A stretch of 22,722 nucleotides of DNA from Paulinella micropora (lineage: Eukaryota; Cercozoa; Imbricatea; Euglyphida; Paulinellidae), in contig WBZZ01005226.1 in the NCBI GenBank assembly GCA_019918135.1, positions 212,501-235,222 on the forward strand, written 5' to 3'. Shown piece by piece: positions 1-9,833 of the stretch (its first letter is position 1; each line of letters opens with the position of its first letter). The notes under the pieces are model-generated. The model was not told where the DNA came from, searched no databases, and was given only the letters and a program-made list of their open reading frames with translations. The translations under genes and the position numbers were made by a program.

Positions 1-2345
1 TTCTTGCAACGCGTATTTGAGCACGGCACGACACACAGCTTGGATGGCAAGCCTTTGGAAACTACAGCTGTGTTGTCCTTTGCGCTTAACACCACACTGT
101 CTATTGCCGCAGGACAGCCCATTATCTGTTATCGACCAACCGGATTGTACTGAGCAGGTCCCGGGTAACTAACCATCCCCCCGCCCCCCCCCCCCCCCCT
201 GCTTGTTCCTGTGTGTGTGTGTGTGTGTGTGCGTGTGTGTTTATGTGTATTTGTTATAATATACTTAGCGCGCACTGACGAGCATATCTGGCTTCGCGAC
301 CCTGCAAACAAGAGCAGATTGATCGACTGCTGTCAGTGCTGGGTAGCAAGAGACGACGAGGATGCTCTTTGGCTGGATGAAAAGGTAACAAACAACCGTC
401 CTAGACCTTGCATAAATAATTACATACATACATACATGCGTGCATACGTACATTCCATACGTACGTATTCGCATACATACAATTGTACTTACACACATAC
501 AAAAATATATACACACATACTATTAATTGTATACAATGACCCACATATACATACATACAAACGATTAATTATATACATATTACGTATACATACATTTACA
601 TAGCTACATACATATACATACGAACAGTTATAATCACAGAACACATATATAAATGTATACATACATACACACGTACATACAGAAAGCCATAGTAATACAC
701 GCATAAGTACATACATACAAACAAGGACACACATACACAAACTATTTAGCAGGACACATACACACAATTGTTTATACATAACACACACACACTCACACAC
801 ACACGCATACACAATAACACACACACATACATACATACATGCATAGACATGCATACTATGTTACATTCATTGTCACACAAAACCGATGCATGTGTGATCC
901 TTGTGACGTGGGTGTGCAGACACAGCAGCAAGTAGAAACTCAGTGGAAAAAGAAAATTCGCGGAGAGATCAAAATGTTCAAAGAAAACCTCACCGCTGCG
1001 TGGCAATTGAGGGAGTTCGAATTGCGATACGACCGTTCTCAAGGCGAGGCACACGAATACGAGTGGTTCAAGCTACAAATACAAGTCATGCAACCCCGTA
1101 TCAGTTTCAACGAGTCACCTGTATTGCCTGCATGGGAACGCGCACACAAACAGGTTGTGAACGTCAATATATTCTGTGAGAATAATTTATTATTGTGGCT
1201 TGTGTGTGTGTGTGTGTGTTTGTGTGTGTCTATGTGTTTGTTCACGCGCACTCGTGTTCAAAGGCCTGCGACGAATTACCAGGTGTTGTGTATATGCTAG
1301 CAGATCTGGCGTTACACATGTCGCAATCTTGAACATATGTACATGTCCCCGTGTGCAGACATGCGGTGGCATGGCTAGGAAGTGCTTGGGTATGTTGCTG
1401 TACAAAGCCAACACCGAGAGCTCCAGCGGCGTGGCTAGGAAGTGCCTGGGAAATTTGCTCCACAAAGCCAGCAGCGTCCAACCTACAGCTGCAGCCGTCA
1501 CCGATAGCTCCAGGTCCACCGGCGTGGCTAGGAAGTGTCTGGGAAATTTGCTTCACCAAGCCAGCAGCGTCCAACCTACAGCTGCAGCCATCACCTACAG
1601 CTCGAGCGGCGCGGCTAGGAAGTGCTTGGCATTTTGCTATACAAAGCCAACACCGTCCAAGTTGGGGCAAGCTTGATCATGGTGATTCCACCTGCTGACA
1701 TGGATCACTGTGATTTAACGAGCGAAACCGACACCGAGAGCTTAAGGGGCGTGGCTAGAAAGTGCTTGGAAAATCAGTTGCACAAAGCCAGCACCGTTCA
1801 AGCTACAGCTGCCGCCATCACCGACAGCTCGAGCGGCGTGGCCAGAAAGTGCTTGGGAAATTTGCTGCACCAAGCTACAGCTGCCGCCATCTCCGACAGC
1901 TCCGGCGGCGCGGCTAGGAAGTGTTTGGGCATGTTGCTCTACGAAGCAAACACCGATAGCTCCAGCGGCGTGGCTAGGAAGTGCCTGGAAAATTTGCTGC
2001 ACCGAGCCAACACAAGTGGGGTGGCTAGGAAGTTGTTGGGCAACTTGCTGCACTGCGCGGAGCAGGTCCATCGCCACCTAAAAAACTTCGTACTGCCTAC
2101 CAGTGTGCTATTAACATAACTGTGCTGTCACTGGACAGGAACAGCAACGGCGACGCGATGAAGCACACAGACGCATGATGAGGGCTGCGATACAGGAACT
2201 CAGCAAAGCGAATGAGGCAGTTCCGGGTGCAAGACTTACGTTCACCCTGGAGGCAGAGCAAGCTCGAGTGGTCCAGGCGGTGTTGAAAAGTGTGTGCAAT
2301 CCAGGTGGCTCTCAAACTACAGGGAAGGATGAGGGAGAAAATTGA
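1..2345 (+). CDS. SET-domain protein with LxxLL-like repeats, 5'-truncated, multi-exon
   Basis: Likely a protein lysine methyltransferase-type protein; the window opens inside the SET domain. Exon 1 (1 to about 150) carries the SET end, reading AAGQPIICYRPTG, which resembles GAGQELLICYGTHD of the SET gene at 2920. Exon 2 (269-384) has a post-SET-like CCQC segment that aligns with REQCVC of that paralogue. Exon 3 (920-1153) encodes a charged segment of 78 residues, probably helical. Exon 4 (1359-2065) encodes nine ARKCLGNLLHKA-type repeats. Exon 5 (2139-2345) ends in TGA. Introns 385-919, 1154-1358 and 2066-2138 are GT-AG and phase 0. Two oddities: the best exon 1 donor (CAG|GT at 157/158) has the right phase for exon 2 but lies past an in-frame TGA at 151-153, and exon 4 needs one extra base near 1628 to stay in frame. 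The SET call rests on short motifs; the function of the rest is unknown. Confidence 0.62.
385..919 (+). repeat. Intron filled with CATA/CACA microsatellite
   Basis: This is the intron between the post-SET exon and the charged exon of the first SET gene. It begins AAG|GTAACA and ends GTGTGCAG|ACA, and is almost wholly degenerate (CATA)n and (CACA)n. No coding signal is visible in it. The preceding intron (about 158-268) similarly holds a C run (near 179-200) and (GT)n, and the intron 1154-1358 holds (TG)n near 1200. Confidence 0.8.
1371..2065 (+). repeat. Nine imperfect coding repeats (GVARKCLGNLLHKA type)
   Basis: Within exon 4 of the first SET gene, a unit reading G-[VA]-ARKCL-[GE]-[NM]-[LQ]-L-[HY]-x-A recurs nine times, separated by Thr/Ser/Ala-rich linkers of varying length (for example VQPTAAAITDSS). 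The core is LGNLL, LGMLL or LENLL and so has LxxLL form; the fifth copy reads LENQL. Variation is mostly in linker length, as expected for a repeat expanding by slippage or unequal exchange. The fourth copy lacks one G of the expected GGG near 1628, which shifts the frame; the remaining copies are in the shifted frame. Confidence 0.85.
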
Positions 2346-2749
2346 GCTAGCAAGGATAGGGTGAGAGAAGAGGACGAGCTCGAGGCAGGAAGTGATGAAA
2401 AAGAAAACTACCAAGACAAACAACTAAGAAAAGAAACAAAGAAACACAAAAGGATACATCAGGGGGGGGGGGGGGGCGAAGGGAACTGAGATGACGGCAA
2501 AAAGAAGTACACACAATCAACAGGCGAAGGAAAATGCAAGAAATGCCAGGACATCTGCAGGTAAAACTTGTACAGCCGCAAAGCGCGCGGCGGCGTAGAG
2601 GTCAGTCCAAACAAATACGTATTAGGAGTTATGGTTTGGTTAGCAATTTATGGTTTTTGGTGAATCTTATTATTATTAAAATAATCTTTTGTCACGAACA
2701 GTGGTCCTGCGTGTGCATATATATACATATATATATATATAATATATAC

Positions 2750-2798
<49 letters not shown>

Positions 2799-2919
2799 TG
2801 TGTGTGTGTGTGTGTGTGTGACATTGTGTGTGTGCGTGTGTGTGCATCGCGTACGTTGTGCAATATTATATGGTATTTCTTATGTGCATGTGTATGTGCA
2901 TATGTGGCCAGGAAAGGGG
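2346..2919. other. Spacer between SET genes with poly-G and (TA)n(TG)n tracts
   Basis: After the TGA at 2343-2345 the same frame stays free of TAA and TAG for about 70 codons (to about 2562), with one more TGA near 2488. The conceptual tail is rich in Lys and Glu. It may be a 3' UTR or a C-terminal extension if TGA is read through. A run of 15 G lies at 2462-2476. From about 2713 to 2850 there is (TA)n followed by (TG)n, in the 5' flank of the next SET gene. I see no separate gene. Confidence 0.6.
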
Positions 2920-3693
2920 ATGCCAGGGCATCCGTGTTCCCTGCCCTTATACATGTCACGTGGTCTGGAGACATCGCAGGACCTGTACCTGGCGTCGTCC
3001 AAGATGCATGGTCCTGGGATTTACGCCGCGAAATGGCTGCAGCGAGCTCAGAGTTACTGCCCAGAGGTGGTAGATAATGAGACAGTCAGAGACGTCTATC
3101 ACTACTTGGACTGTCTCAACCGTTTCCCAGAGAGAACGGGCCACAAGTTCAAATTCTCAGCAATTGTCGTCTTTGTTGATAGTCATATGGACAAAGACAC
3201 ATTACAGCGTGGTCTCGCCGTAGTTCCTCGACACTATGTTAGTTACCTGAACCACGCACCCAAGGACAAGGCTAATGCCAAGATAAGCATTAGGATCAAT
3301 GGCGATGTTATTGATTTCTTGCCGTGGGCCCAACGTGTGTGTCCTGAGGTAGTGGAGTCCCTGGCGTGGGATAGGCCAGGGCCGGATTCTCTGCAGTTGA
3401 GGGAGCGGCTTGTTGGTTTTTCTGGACTGTCCGCTTTACGTGGTCTGATGCAACGTGCTAAACCCAAGATAGAACTAGTTATTACTGCACTCCAAGACAT
3501 AGGAGCGGGTCAGGAATTACTGATTTGCTATGGCACACATGATGTCACAGAATATCAAAATTTGCAATCTATTAATATACGAGATGAGGCACACTTGCGA
3601 TTGATTCGAGAGCAGTGTGTCTGTCACAGGAAGACAGTATCAAGCGAAGACGAATTGCTGCAAAACCATATGAACAGGTTGGAGATGGTGTAG
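2920..3693 (+). CDS. SET-domain protein (putative lysine methyltransferase)
   Basis: The single reading frame contains the ordered SET landmarks: an N-terminal SSKMHGPGIYAAKWL (the S-x-x-x-G-x-G-[VIL]-[FY]-A motif), then VSYLNHAPKDKANAKI (the NH substrate/cofactor motif), then LQDIGAGQELLICYG (the C-terminal Y motif). A short post-SET segment REQCVCH follows. About 80 residues with no obvious motif lie between NH and the C-terminal motif, so the domain is of the insert-containing kind. It ends at TAG 3691-3693. Candidate starts are ATG 2920 and ATG 2953; upstream is (TG)n, so an earlier exon ending before an acceptor near 2911 (GGCCAG) is also possible. Its C-terminal part is paralogous to the SET gene at the window start, suggesting a tandem pair. 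Substrate unknown. Confidence 0.72.
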   Translation: MPGHPCSLPLYMSRGLETSQDLYLASSKMHGPGIYAAKWLQRAQSYCPEVVDNETVRDVYHYLDCLNRFPERTGHKFKFSAIVVFVDSHMDKDTLQRGLAVVPRHYVSYLNHAPKDKANAKISIRINGDVIDFLPWAQRVCPEVVESLAWDRPGPDSLQLRERLVGFSGLSALRGLMQRAKPKIELVITALQDIGAGQELLICYGTHDVTEYQNLQSINIRDEAHLRLIREQCVCHRKTVSSEDELLQNHMNRLEMV

Positions 3694-3772
3694 CGCCCAA
3701 TGTAGCGAGCATCACCATGTTTGTGTTGATTCAATGTTATTTGGTTTTATTAAAAAAAATTAGACTTAGAAT

Positions 3773-3778
3773 AATAAA
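3773..3778 (+). terminator. Polyadenylation signal AATAAA
   Basis: AATAAA lies 80 nt after the TAG of the second SET gene, in an A/T-rich stretch and before a (TA)n(TG)n tract that separates it from the next gene. Position and hexamer fit a 3' end signal, but such hexamers are common in A/T-rich DNA. Confidence 0.45.
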
Positions 3779-3929
3779 AACCATAAAAGAATATATATAT
3801 ATACAGTGTGTGTGTGTGGACACGCGTAGTAGTGCTGTATGTGTCTGTTGTACCACAGAAGGATGGCTGCCAGGCAGCGAACGCTTGGTTCCAGGACTCA
3901 ACTGGGGACAAGAACCAACTCCTCTCTGC

Positions 3930-6900
3930 ATGGTATGCCAGGAGAGAGAGTCAGTGGGTCTGCTGAGTGAGGCACCAGACGGAGTACAGTTGTTTAGCAA
4001 AAACTATGCTTGTAAATTCTGTTGTGTTATTTTAAGCCGGCCAGCTGCCCCGTCCACAAGAACCTAAACTCAGGTTCATGTAAGCTGCCTGGGTCACACA
4101 GTTTTTGCGGTGGCGCTGAATGAGCAACTTGATCATTTTGGGGCTTTCACTACTGAAGATATACCTGTTGGCGCTGCTAAACAGCACAAGGGTATATTCT
4201 TCGACGGTAAACTCCGTAAAAAACGAGAATGTGACCACCAAAGCTACTTAATTCTTGTCGGAAGTCGGCGAGTGAATAAACTAGATTGTCTGTACGTGGA
4301 CGGGTTCGATCTCATCAGTGAATACAAGCAGACACAAACCAACCTTCTAGGAGTTTTGTGGAAGTGTCCCGATAAACCACAGCATGGAACATGGAGAAAG
4401 TTTTTGCAGCTTAGTGGAGGCAAGTCGATTATTTTCCACTTGCCCAAGCACTTGCGCTATCGAGGCTAAGCACATCTCACTAATTCTAGTAAAGGTGTAA
4501 TTGAGTCAGTTCCTAACATGACTGGGAAAGGACTCACTCCTAGTGAGTTACAGCCAGTCGAAAGTTTTGATGTAGCGGCTGAGGCTTTCCTGTGCACTTA
4601 TCTGCAGCGCAGCACGGGAGAAGGCGTGGCGAATATGGGTATGCAGCTGACATGGTCGTACACGCCTCGGTACAGGGCCAACGCGGCCGGTGAGGATAGG
4701 GATCGACAAACGGTTGCCGCACCGAACCGTCCCAGGTTGCAGTGGTAAGAGGTTGCTACGGCAAAGCACAAGCGGCGAATGCGTAATTGCAGGCAACGCA
4801 GGAAAATGTATTGTTATTAAAAAAATGTGGGACATTTAGATGGCAAGCTTTTTCCCTGACTATGGTAAAATTAGGTCTACACAAACAGAACATAGTGTAG
4901 ACAGTGTGTTCGTGCCTGTGTAGGTGTCCAGCGAAATTGCTCGCATGAGTTGCCATAGAGGTGGGCATCCTCGTGTCATCCAGTCTTCAGCAGCGGCAGG
5001 GTACAACTGCTTGTGGTTATGCAAAATTACTTATGTAATTTTCTTTGCGTACTAGTACGCTGTATTATGTATTCATTCAACTATGTTTGGTCTCGCAGGC
5101 AGCACAAGTTGGAATATTTTTCCTTTCCAGGCAGTTTGCAGCAAGATCAAGATCAAGATACCGCACTGGTGCTGTTTTCTATTCACGTGAAAGAAGACGA
5201 GGTTTTAAAACAAAACATCCAAGCTCAACTGAATGCACTGTCTGAGTCCAAGGCGACGGTGATACAAAAGGTATTAGTTTGTTTTTTAGTTTTGTGCATG
5301 AGGAAAACACCCTCTTCCCTGCAACCTCGCTTGACACCTTTGCTGATGGGTATGGTACTGACATGTTTGTAGGAAGAAAGAGCTATAGGAGCGCTGCTCG
5401 GGCTGGCAGTGGAAGACGCACTGGGCGCACCATTGGAGTTTTCTCAGTTAAGCTACAAGAGAAATATATTGACTAAAATGGGACAACAGAATGTATGGGA
5501 AAAGTCCCAGATATATAACAAAACGTTCAAAGTCAAGAGTGGACAGTGGACAGATGATGCGTCAATGGCACTGTGTCTGGCTGACTCTTTGTTGGTGAAG
5601 CGGGGGTTCGATCCAGTAGATCAACGTCTCAGGTTAATTTGCTGATGCGACGCTCCCTGCCGATGCCGCCTTGCTGCTCTGCCTTTGATGCTATCGCGTT
5701 CCCTCGATAGTCTGTGTGTACTTTCTGTCCCAGGTACCACTACTGGTATTACCACAGCTACAACAACGCATTTGGGGCGGACACAAAGAGAAAATCACAG
5801 GTCAGCATAGGACTAGGGGAAAATACAGAGTTGTCGATGATGGAGTTTAAAAAAGCGTACAAAGTGCCAGTGCCTTGCACCAAAGCTGGTGATAGCCAGA
5901 CCTCGGGGAACGGTCCTTTGATGCAATCAGCGCCTGTACCTATCTTTTATGCTTCTTGCTCCGAGGATTGTGTACGATATGCGTATTTACAAAGCAGGGC
6001 TACACACCAAGGACACGAGGCCGCGGAATGCTCGATGCTCCTAGCTTACATTCTGTGGAAAGCAATTAATCACGCGGGTGCTGCAAGTACCGGAGACGTT
6101 ACAGTCCACACTGCTGTAGAATCGATGGTTGTCCGAGAAATATTGAAGAATCTCAAGCAGGAGCTGGAGGATACTTTGATGAAGGTAATATTGTTGGTAC
6201 GGTATGTAGAATTCTTGAAGATATATACTTTGACGAAGGTAATATTGTTGGTACGGTATGTACAATTCTGTACACAAGCAAAGAGACTCATGGCTGCACC
6301 AAGTGACGCTGTGTCACTCAGGTAACTTTTGTTGTGTAGGCGCGGGCGGAGACCAAGAAAACAAGCGAAACTGGGTGTCCACCGCTAGGCAAAATTAAGC
6401 GTGAAGGTCGGTTGCCTGGCCAGCGCTCAGAAATAACGAGGAGAAAACAATCAAGATGGAAATTGGGACTGGCGCAACATCCATTGCCACTATGCAACAA
6501 AGCGCGTGAAAGAGAACGATACATACGTTGGTAGCTACGCTATGGATGCCCTTGCTATGGCGTTACACTGTGTATGGAGCACTGCAACATACCGCGACGC
6601 TGTCCTGAAATCTGCAAACTTAGGAGGAGATGCGGATACAGTATCAGCTATAACAGGACAAATCGCAGGAGCCATCTACGGGGTCGGTGCAATACCTAAA
6701 GCTTGGGTAGATTCTGTGCAACAGTGGGACAGGCAAGGAGAAATAGCACCAAAAGTGGTGAGGCTGTACCGGGAGGGCCTGCAAGTGTCAGGTAGAGAAT
6801 TTTCTGCATCATTATCTTGTTCACATTTCAAGAAACTCAGAAGCAAGTGAGTTTGTTGTGACTGCTGTGACTGGAAACTGAATTTTTGCTTTGTGTGGCC

Positions 6901-6996
6901 ATGGTAGATCAACCTCGGAACTCCACCCTTCAAGCAAGTACTGCTGCTGCTTCACCAGGAAGAAGTGCAGCGTTTTCACCTTTACCCGCAACTTGA
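3930..6996 (+). CDS. ADP-ribosylglycohydrolase family protein, multi-exon
   Basis: Predicted to hydrolyse ADP-ribose from proteins or related substrates using two bound Mg2+ ions. Proposed exons: 3930-4011, 4102 to about 4423, 4490-4744, 5099-5270, 5373-5632, 5734-6184, 6340-6406, 6441-6791, 6908-6996. Phases match at 4011/4102, 4744/5099, 5270/5373, 5632/5734 and 6791/6908. Family motifs: ERAIGALLGLAVEDALGAP, GQWTDDASMALCLADSL (metal-binding TDD), NNAFG, TSGNGPLMQSAPVPIFY, YVGSYAMDALAMALHCVW, and LGGDADTVSAITGQIAGA (second metal site). The Gly usual before DALG is Glu here. About 250 N-terminal residues precede the hydrolase; one stretch, GAFTTEDIPVG, faintly resembles a SET start, but I do not claim it. 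Weak points: the start (ATG 3930, or an earlier exon via the acceptor at 3858), an in-frame TAA at 4467-4469 that needs an intron ending near 4489, and a 34-nt gap (6407-6440) that is either a tiny intron or a frameshift. Without the last intron it would end at 6850. Confidence 0.8.
6172..6270 (+). repeat. 54-nt tandem duplication carrying a splice donor
   Basis: A segment starting TACTTTGATGAAGGTAATAT is repeated exactly 54 nt downstream with one or two changes. It contains the donor GATGAAG|GTAATA used to end the exon at 6184; the second copy offers GACGAAG|GTAATA at the same codon phase. Because 54 nt equals 18 codons and the frame stays open, the copy creates a second in-frame donor. Confidence 0.85.
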
Positions 6997-7528
6997 TTGC
7001 AAGCGCAAGAGCTGCAAATTGGACTGAAAGGACATGCTGGTGCATTGGAAGGAATGCCAGATGATGTATTTCTGTGTTTATTATTTGATGAAAGATTCTG
7101 CGCAAAGCGCTTTGGACAAAAATGCGTCATGAATCCTTTCCGACCTGCAGTTTATGGGGGGGGGGGGGTGGGGCACCAATGTACTATTTGGCTGGGTGCC
7201 ACCGGCAATGGCGGGGAAGGAGCCATTCCCCTGCAGTGTCAGAAATAGAACCATTTGGCGTGAAACAACGCTATGGCGCTGGACCTCTCTCTGTCCTGTT
7301 CTCTCTTTTTCTGTCTCTCTTATTCTCTCTCTCTCTCTCTTTCTCTCTGCCTTTATTGATAAATATAAGGAAAATTACTAGTAAACCCATTTGACGTCAG
7401 AGAAGTCTTTCTGCTATGCGATCTTCTTGATACAGCTTGAGCGATGTCATTAGTAGTGGTACGACAGACAGTGTCAGCGACGCCTGCAGCATGTCTTTTA
7501 CATGAGACTACTGACCTAGAGTTGCTCA
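6997..7528. other. Stretch without a supported gene
   Basis: In frame with the last hydrolase exon, after the TGA at 6994-6996, there is no TAA or TAG until about 7246. That segment is protein-like up to a G run near 7157-7166 (for example MPDDVFLCLLFDERF), so it could be a 3' UTR, a readthrough tail or another exon. From about 7285 to 7350 it is (CT)n. Nothing clear is seen from 7385 to 7528. Confidence 0.5.
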
Positions 7529-7747
7529 CCTGACTTAGTGAATTCCGACCACTCAACCGGAATCTTCAAAGTTTTTGCTCTCATTACAAGTGGTTTGGTC
7601 TGTTTTCCTGAAAGATGTGCTGTGTTGTTTGGAGTCTTGGGCCTGTGCGGTTCCGAGATCCAGTTGCCTGTGTTTGTGCAGGCGCCCGCAGAGATGGAGC
7701 CAGGCAACTTCAGGCGTTCGCGCATCACCAAGAGAAGAATCCCGGAC
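7529..7747 (+). repeat. 5' module of the F-box/LRR gene, copy 1 of 3
   Basis: This segment contains AGTGAATTCCGACCACTCAA, a stretch reading GATGTGCTGTGTTGTTTGGA, and an ATG in ATGGAGCCAGGCAACTTCAG (7694). Diverged copies lie at 9813-10003 and 10056-10193. It spans the promoter-proximal region and first codons of the F-box gene. Confidence 0.85.
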
Positions 7748-9524
7748 CAAACGAAGCAAGTGAAGCACAAGCAACTGAAGAAGCAGAAGAAGAAGAGGCA
7801 AGAAGGACAGAACCTGGTCTTAGAGAAACAGCTGCTGTTGGGAAGCTGGGGGTTACGTTAGCTAGCAGCTCCACTAAACTTGTGCTGCCAGTGGCAGGCC
7901 TCTCTCCCACCTCTTCCTTCTTGCCTTCCGATCCCTCCTCTCTCTCCTCCTCCTGTTCCTCCTCTTCCTCTTCCTCCTCTTCCTCCCCTTCCTCCTCTTC
8001 CCCCTCTTCTTCTCAGTCTCTACTGGAGTGGTTCCCAGGAAAGCGTCCAGACGTGCAACCTGCAAGTTGTATTCAGAATGATGCCAGGCTGCTGTTGATA
8101 CCAGTTAACCTGTGGGGTTGCATCCGGGACTACGTCGGGTGGATCAAGATGGCGCCTCTAGCGCGTGTCTGCAAGTTCCTAGCAAGCCTAACAAAAAAAT
8201 CCACGGTTCTGGAATGGATTACGAGAGCCAGTGCTTGACTTGAGCTCATTCGAACATGCGGAACCTCTGTTGGCACTGAGGCAAGTATGGAGGGAGAGCA
8301 AAGTCTCCTTTTCCAGGGTTTGCCTGCCTCGGGACAGGCGGGGACGCTTGAACGTGTCAGACACTGTCCTCGAACTGCTTGATAGTACTGGTGTTCAGCA
8401 CCTCAGTCTAAGCAGCTGCATCGTAGCGCGTGACCGCGACGACAACAATCATCGACTCACGGATGCTAGGCTTGCCTACTTGTCCGCGCTGCCTCTCCAA
8501 CACCTCAGTCTCTTTGCGTGCGAGGCTGTCACGGACGCAGGGCTGCCTCACTTGTTCCCTTCCCCTCCAACACCTCAATTTGGCTTATTGCTTGGGAATC
8601 ACTGACGCGGGGCTGGCTCACTTGTCTGCGTTACCCCTTAAGCACCTCAATCTCAGTGGGTGCGAGGCAGTCACGGACGCGGGGCTTGCTCACTTGTCTT
8701 TCCTTCCACTCGAACACCTCAATTTGTGTTATTGCTTGAGAATCACCGACGCTGGGCTGGCTCACTTGTCTGCGCTACCCCTTAAGACCTCTATCTCAGT
8801 GGGTACGAGGCAGTCACGGACGCGGGGCTTGCTCACTTGTCTTTCCTTCCACTCCATCACCTCCATCTGGAATATTGCTCGGCAACCACGGACGCGGGGC
8901 TGGCTCACTTGTCTTCCCTCCCCCTCGAACACCTGGATCTCAATGAGTGCTATCAAATCACTGACGCGGGGCTGGCTCACTTGTCTGGGCTGCCTCTCCA
9001 ACACCTCGATCTCCGTGAGTGCAAGGCAGTCACGGACGCGGGGACGGTTCACTTGTCTTCTCGTCCTCTCCAACACCTCCATCTGACAAATTGCTTTGCA
9101 ATCACTGACGCGGGGCTGGCTCACTTGTCTGCGCTGCCTCTCCAACACCTCAACCTCAGTGGGTGCGTGGCTGTCACGGACGCGGGGCTGGCTCACGTGT
9201 CTTCCCTTCCCCTCCAACACCTCAATTTGTCTTATTGCTTTGGAATCACTGGTGCGGGGCTGGCTCACTTGTCTGCGCTACCCCTTAAGCACCTCATTCT
9301 CAAAAGGTGCACTCACGGACGCGGGGCTTGCTCACTTGTCTTCCCTTCCCCTCACACACCTCAATCTGGAATATTGCTCGGCAATCACGGACGCGGGGCT
9401 GGCTCACTGGTCTGCGCTTCCTCTGCAGTATCTCAGTGTTTATCATTGCCGCCAAGTCACAAGCGCTGGGCTGGCTCCATTCGTTGCGCGTCCTGAGTTA
9501 ACGTTATTGCGTGCTTTTGATTAA
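7615..9524 (+). pseudogene. F-box and cysteine-type leucine-rich-repeat protein, frame-broken
   Basis: Such proteins act as substrate receptors of SCF ubiquitin ligases: the F-box binds Skp1 and the LRR arc binds the target. The frame from ATG 7615 gives a Glu-rich segment, a Ser run (residues about 106-144), then an F-box-like stretch (about 158-202: LLLIPVNLWGCIRDYVGWIK, then LARVCKFLASL). Fifteen LRRs of the form ITDAGLAHLSALPLQHLNLS follow, ending at TAA 9522-9524. The frame breaks near 8222-8236, about 8555 (2 nt missing against sister repeats), 8787 (1 nt missing) and 9311 (net 5 nt missing). An alternative start is ATG 7694, in another frame but conserved in the third copy of the 5' module. 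Either a young pseudogene or a gene with sequence errors; the 2- and 5-nt losses are not homopolymer slips, which favours real decay. Confidence 0.75.
8398..9500 (+). repeat. Fifteen tandem 72-nt LRR-encoding units
   Basis: Each unit encodes 24 residues with consensus [QK]HLNLxxCxx[IV]TDAGLAHL and then S-x-LPL, the cysteine-containing LRR type found in F-box/LRR proteins. DNA identity between units is high (the phrases GACGCGGGGCTGGCTCACTT and CTCCAACACCTC recur almost unchanged), and alternating units look more alike than neighbours. This suggests amplification of a two-repeat unit or recent gene conversion. Confidence 0.9.
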
Positions 9525-9663
9525 TGGATGGCGCGTTTTCAACATGCACCTTGATCTCTGTAGCTGCAGCAGAGACACCGCCAGCGACAGCACCAGTACC
9601 AGCAGAGGTAGCTAAGGCAGCAGGGGCAGCGAGCGGCTACATTGTTTGAATGTCGTATATATA

Positions 9664-9721
9664 ATAAAACAACATTTACCTTGTAACCCAGGGCAACACA
9701 CCTCGAGTGTGCGGGAAGCCC
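9664..9721 (+). repeat. 3' module of the F-box/LRR gene, copy 1 of 2
   Basis: Downstream of the LRR stop codon, a stretch including CAGGGCAACACACCTCGAGT and GTGTGCGGGAAGCC recurs at 10478-10534. Weaker similarity extends about 60 nt upstream of both copies. It probably represents the gene's 3' flank or UTR. Confidence 0.75.
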
Positions 9722-9770
9722 GAACTGAGGGGGAGTTTCCTCATGTCCGCTCAGTATGAGTGGTCTTGCC

Positions 9771-9833
9771 CTAGTGAATTCCGAGTACTGACCTAGTGAA
9801 TTCCGACTAGTCCCCTGACCTAGTGAAATCCGA
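9771..9833 (+). repeat. Three short copies of CTAGTGAATTCCGA
   Basis: CTAGTGAATTCCGA occurs at 9771-9784, again at 9793-9806, and as CTAGTGAAATCCGA at 9820-9833. A fourth near-copy (TTAGTGAATTCCGA) sits at 7535-7548 at the same place ahead of the full-length gene. Spacing is 22 and 27 nt. The upstream position suggests a promoter element that multiplied, but this is inference. Confidence 0.6.

Noticed and set aside
2764..2850. Cys/Val-rich N-terminal extension of the second SET gene frame
   Set aside because: It is a translation of (TG)n; the real protein starts downstream.
4102..4420. A third SET domain at the start of the hydrolase gene
   Set aside because: Only GAFTTEDIPVG resembles a SET start; no NH or C-terminal Y motif follows.
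8398..9500. CRISPR-like array of regularly spaced repeats
   Set aside because: The whole 72-nt unit is coding LRR sequence with no spacer diversity of CRISPR type, and the context is eukaryotic.
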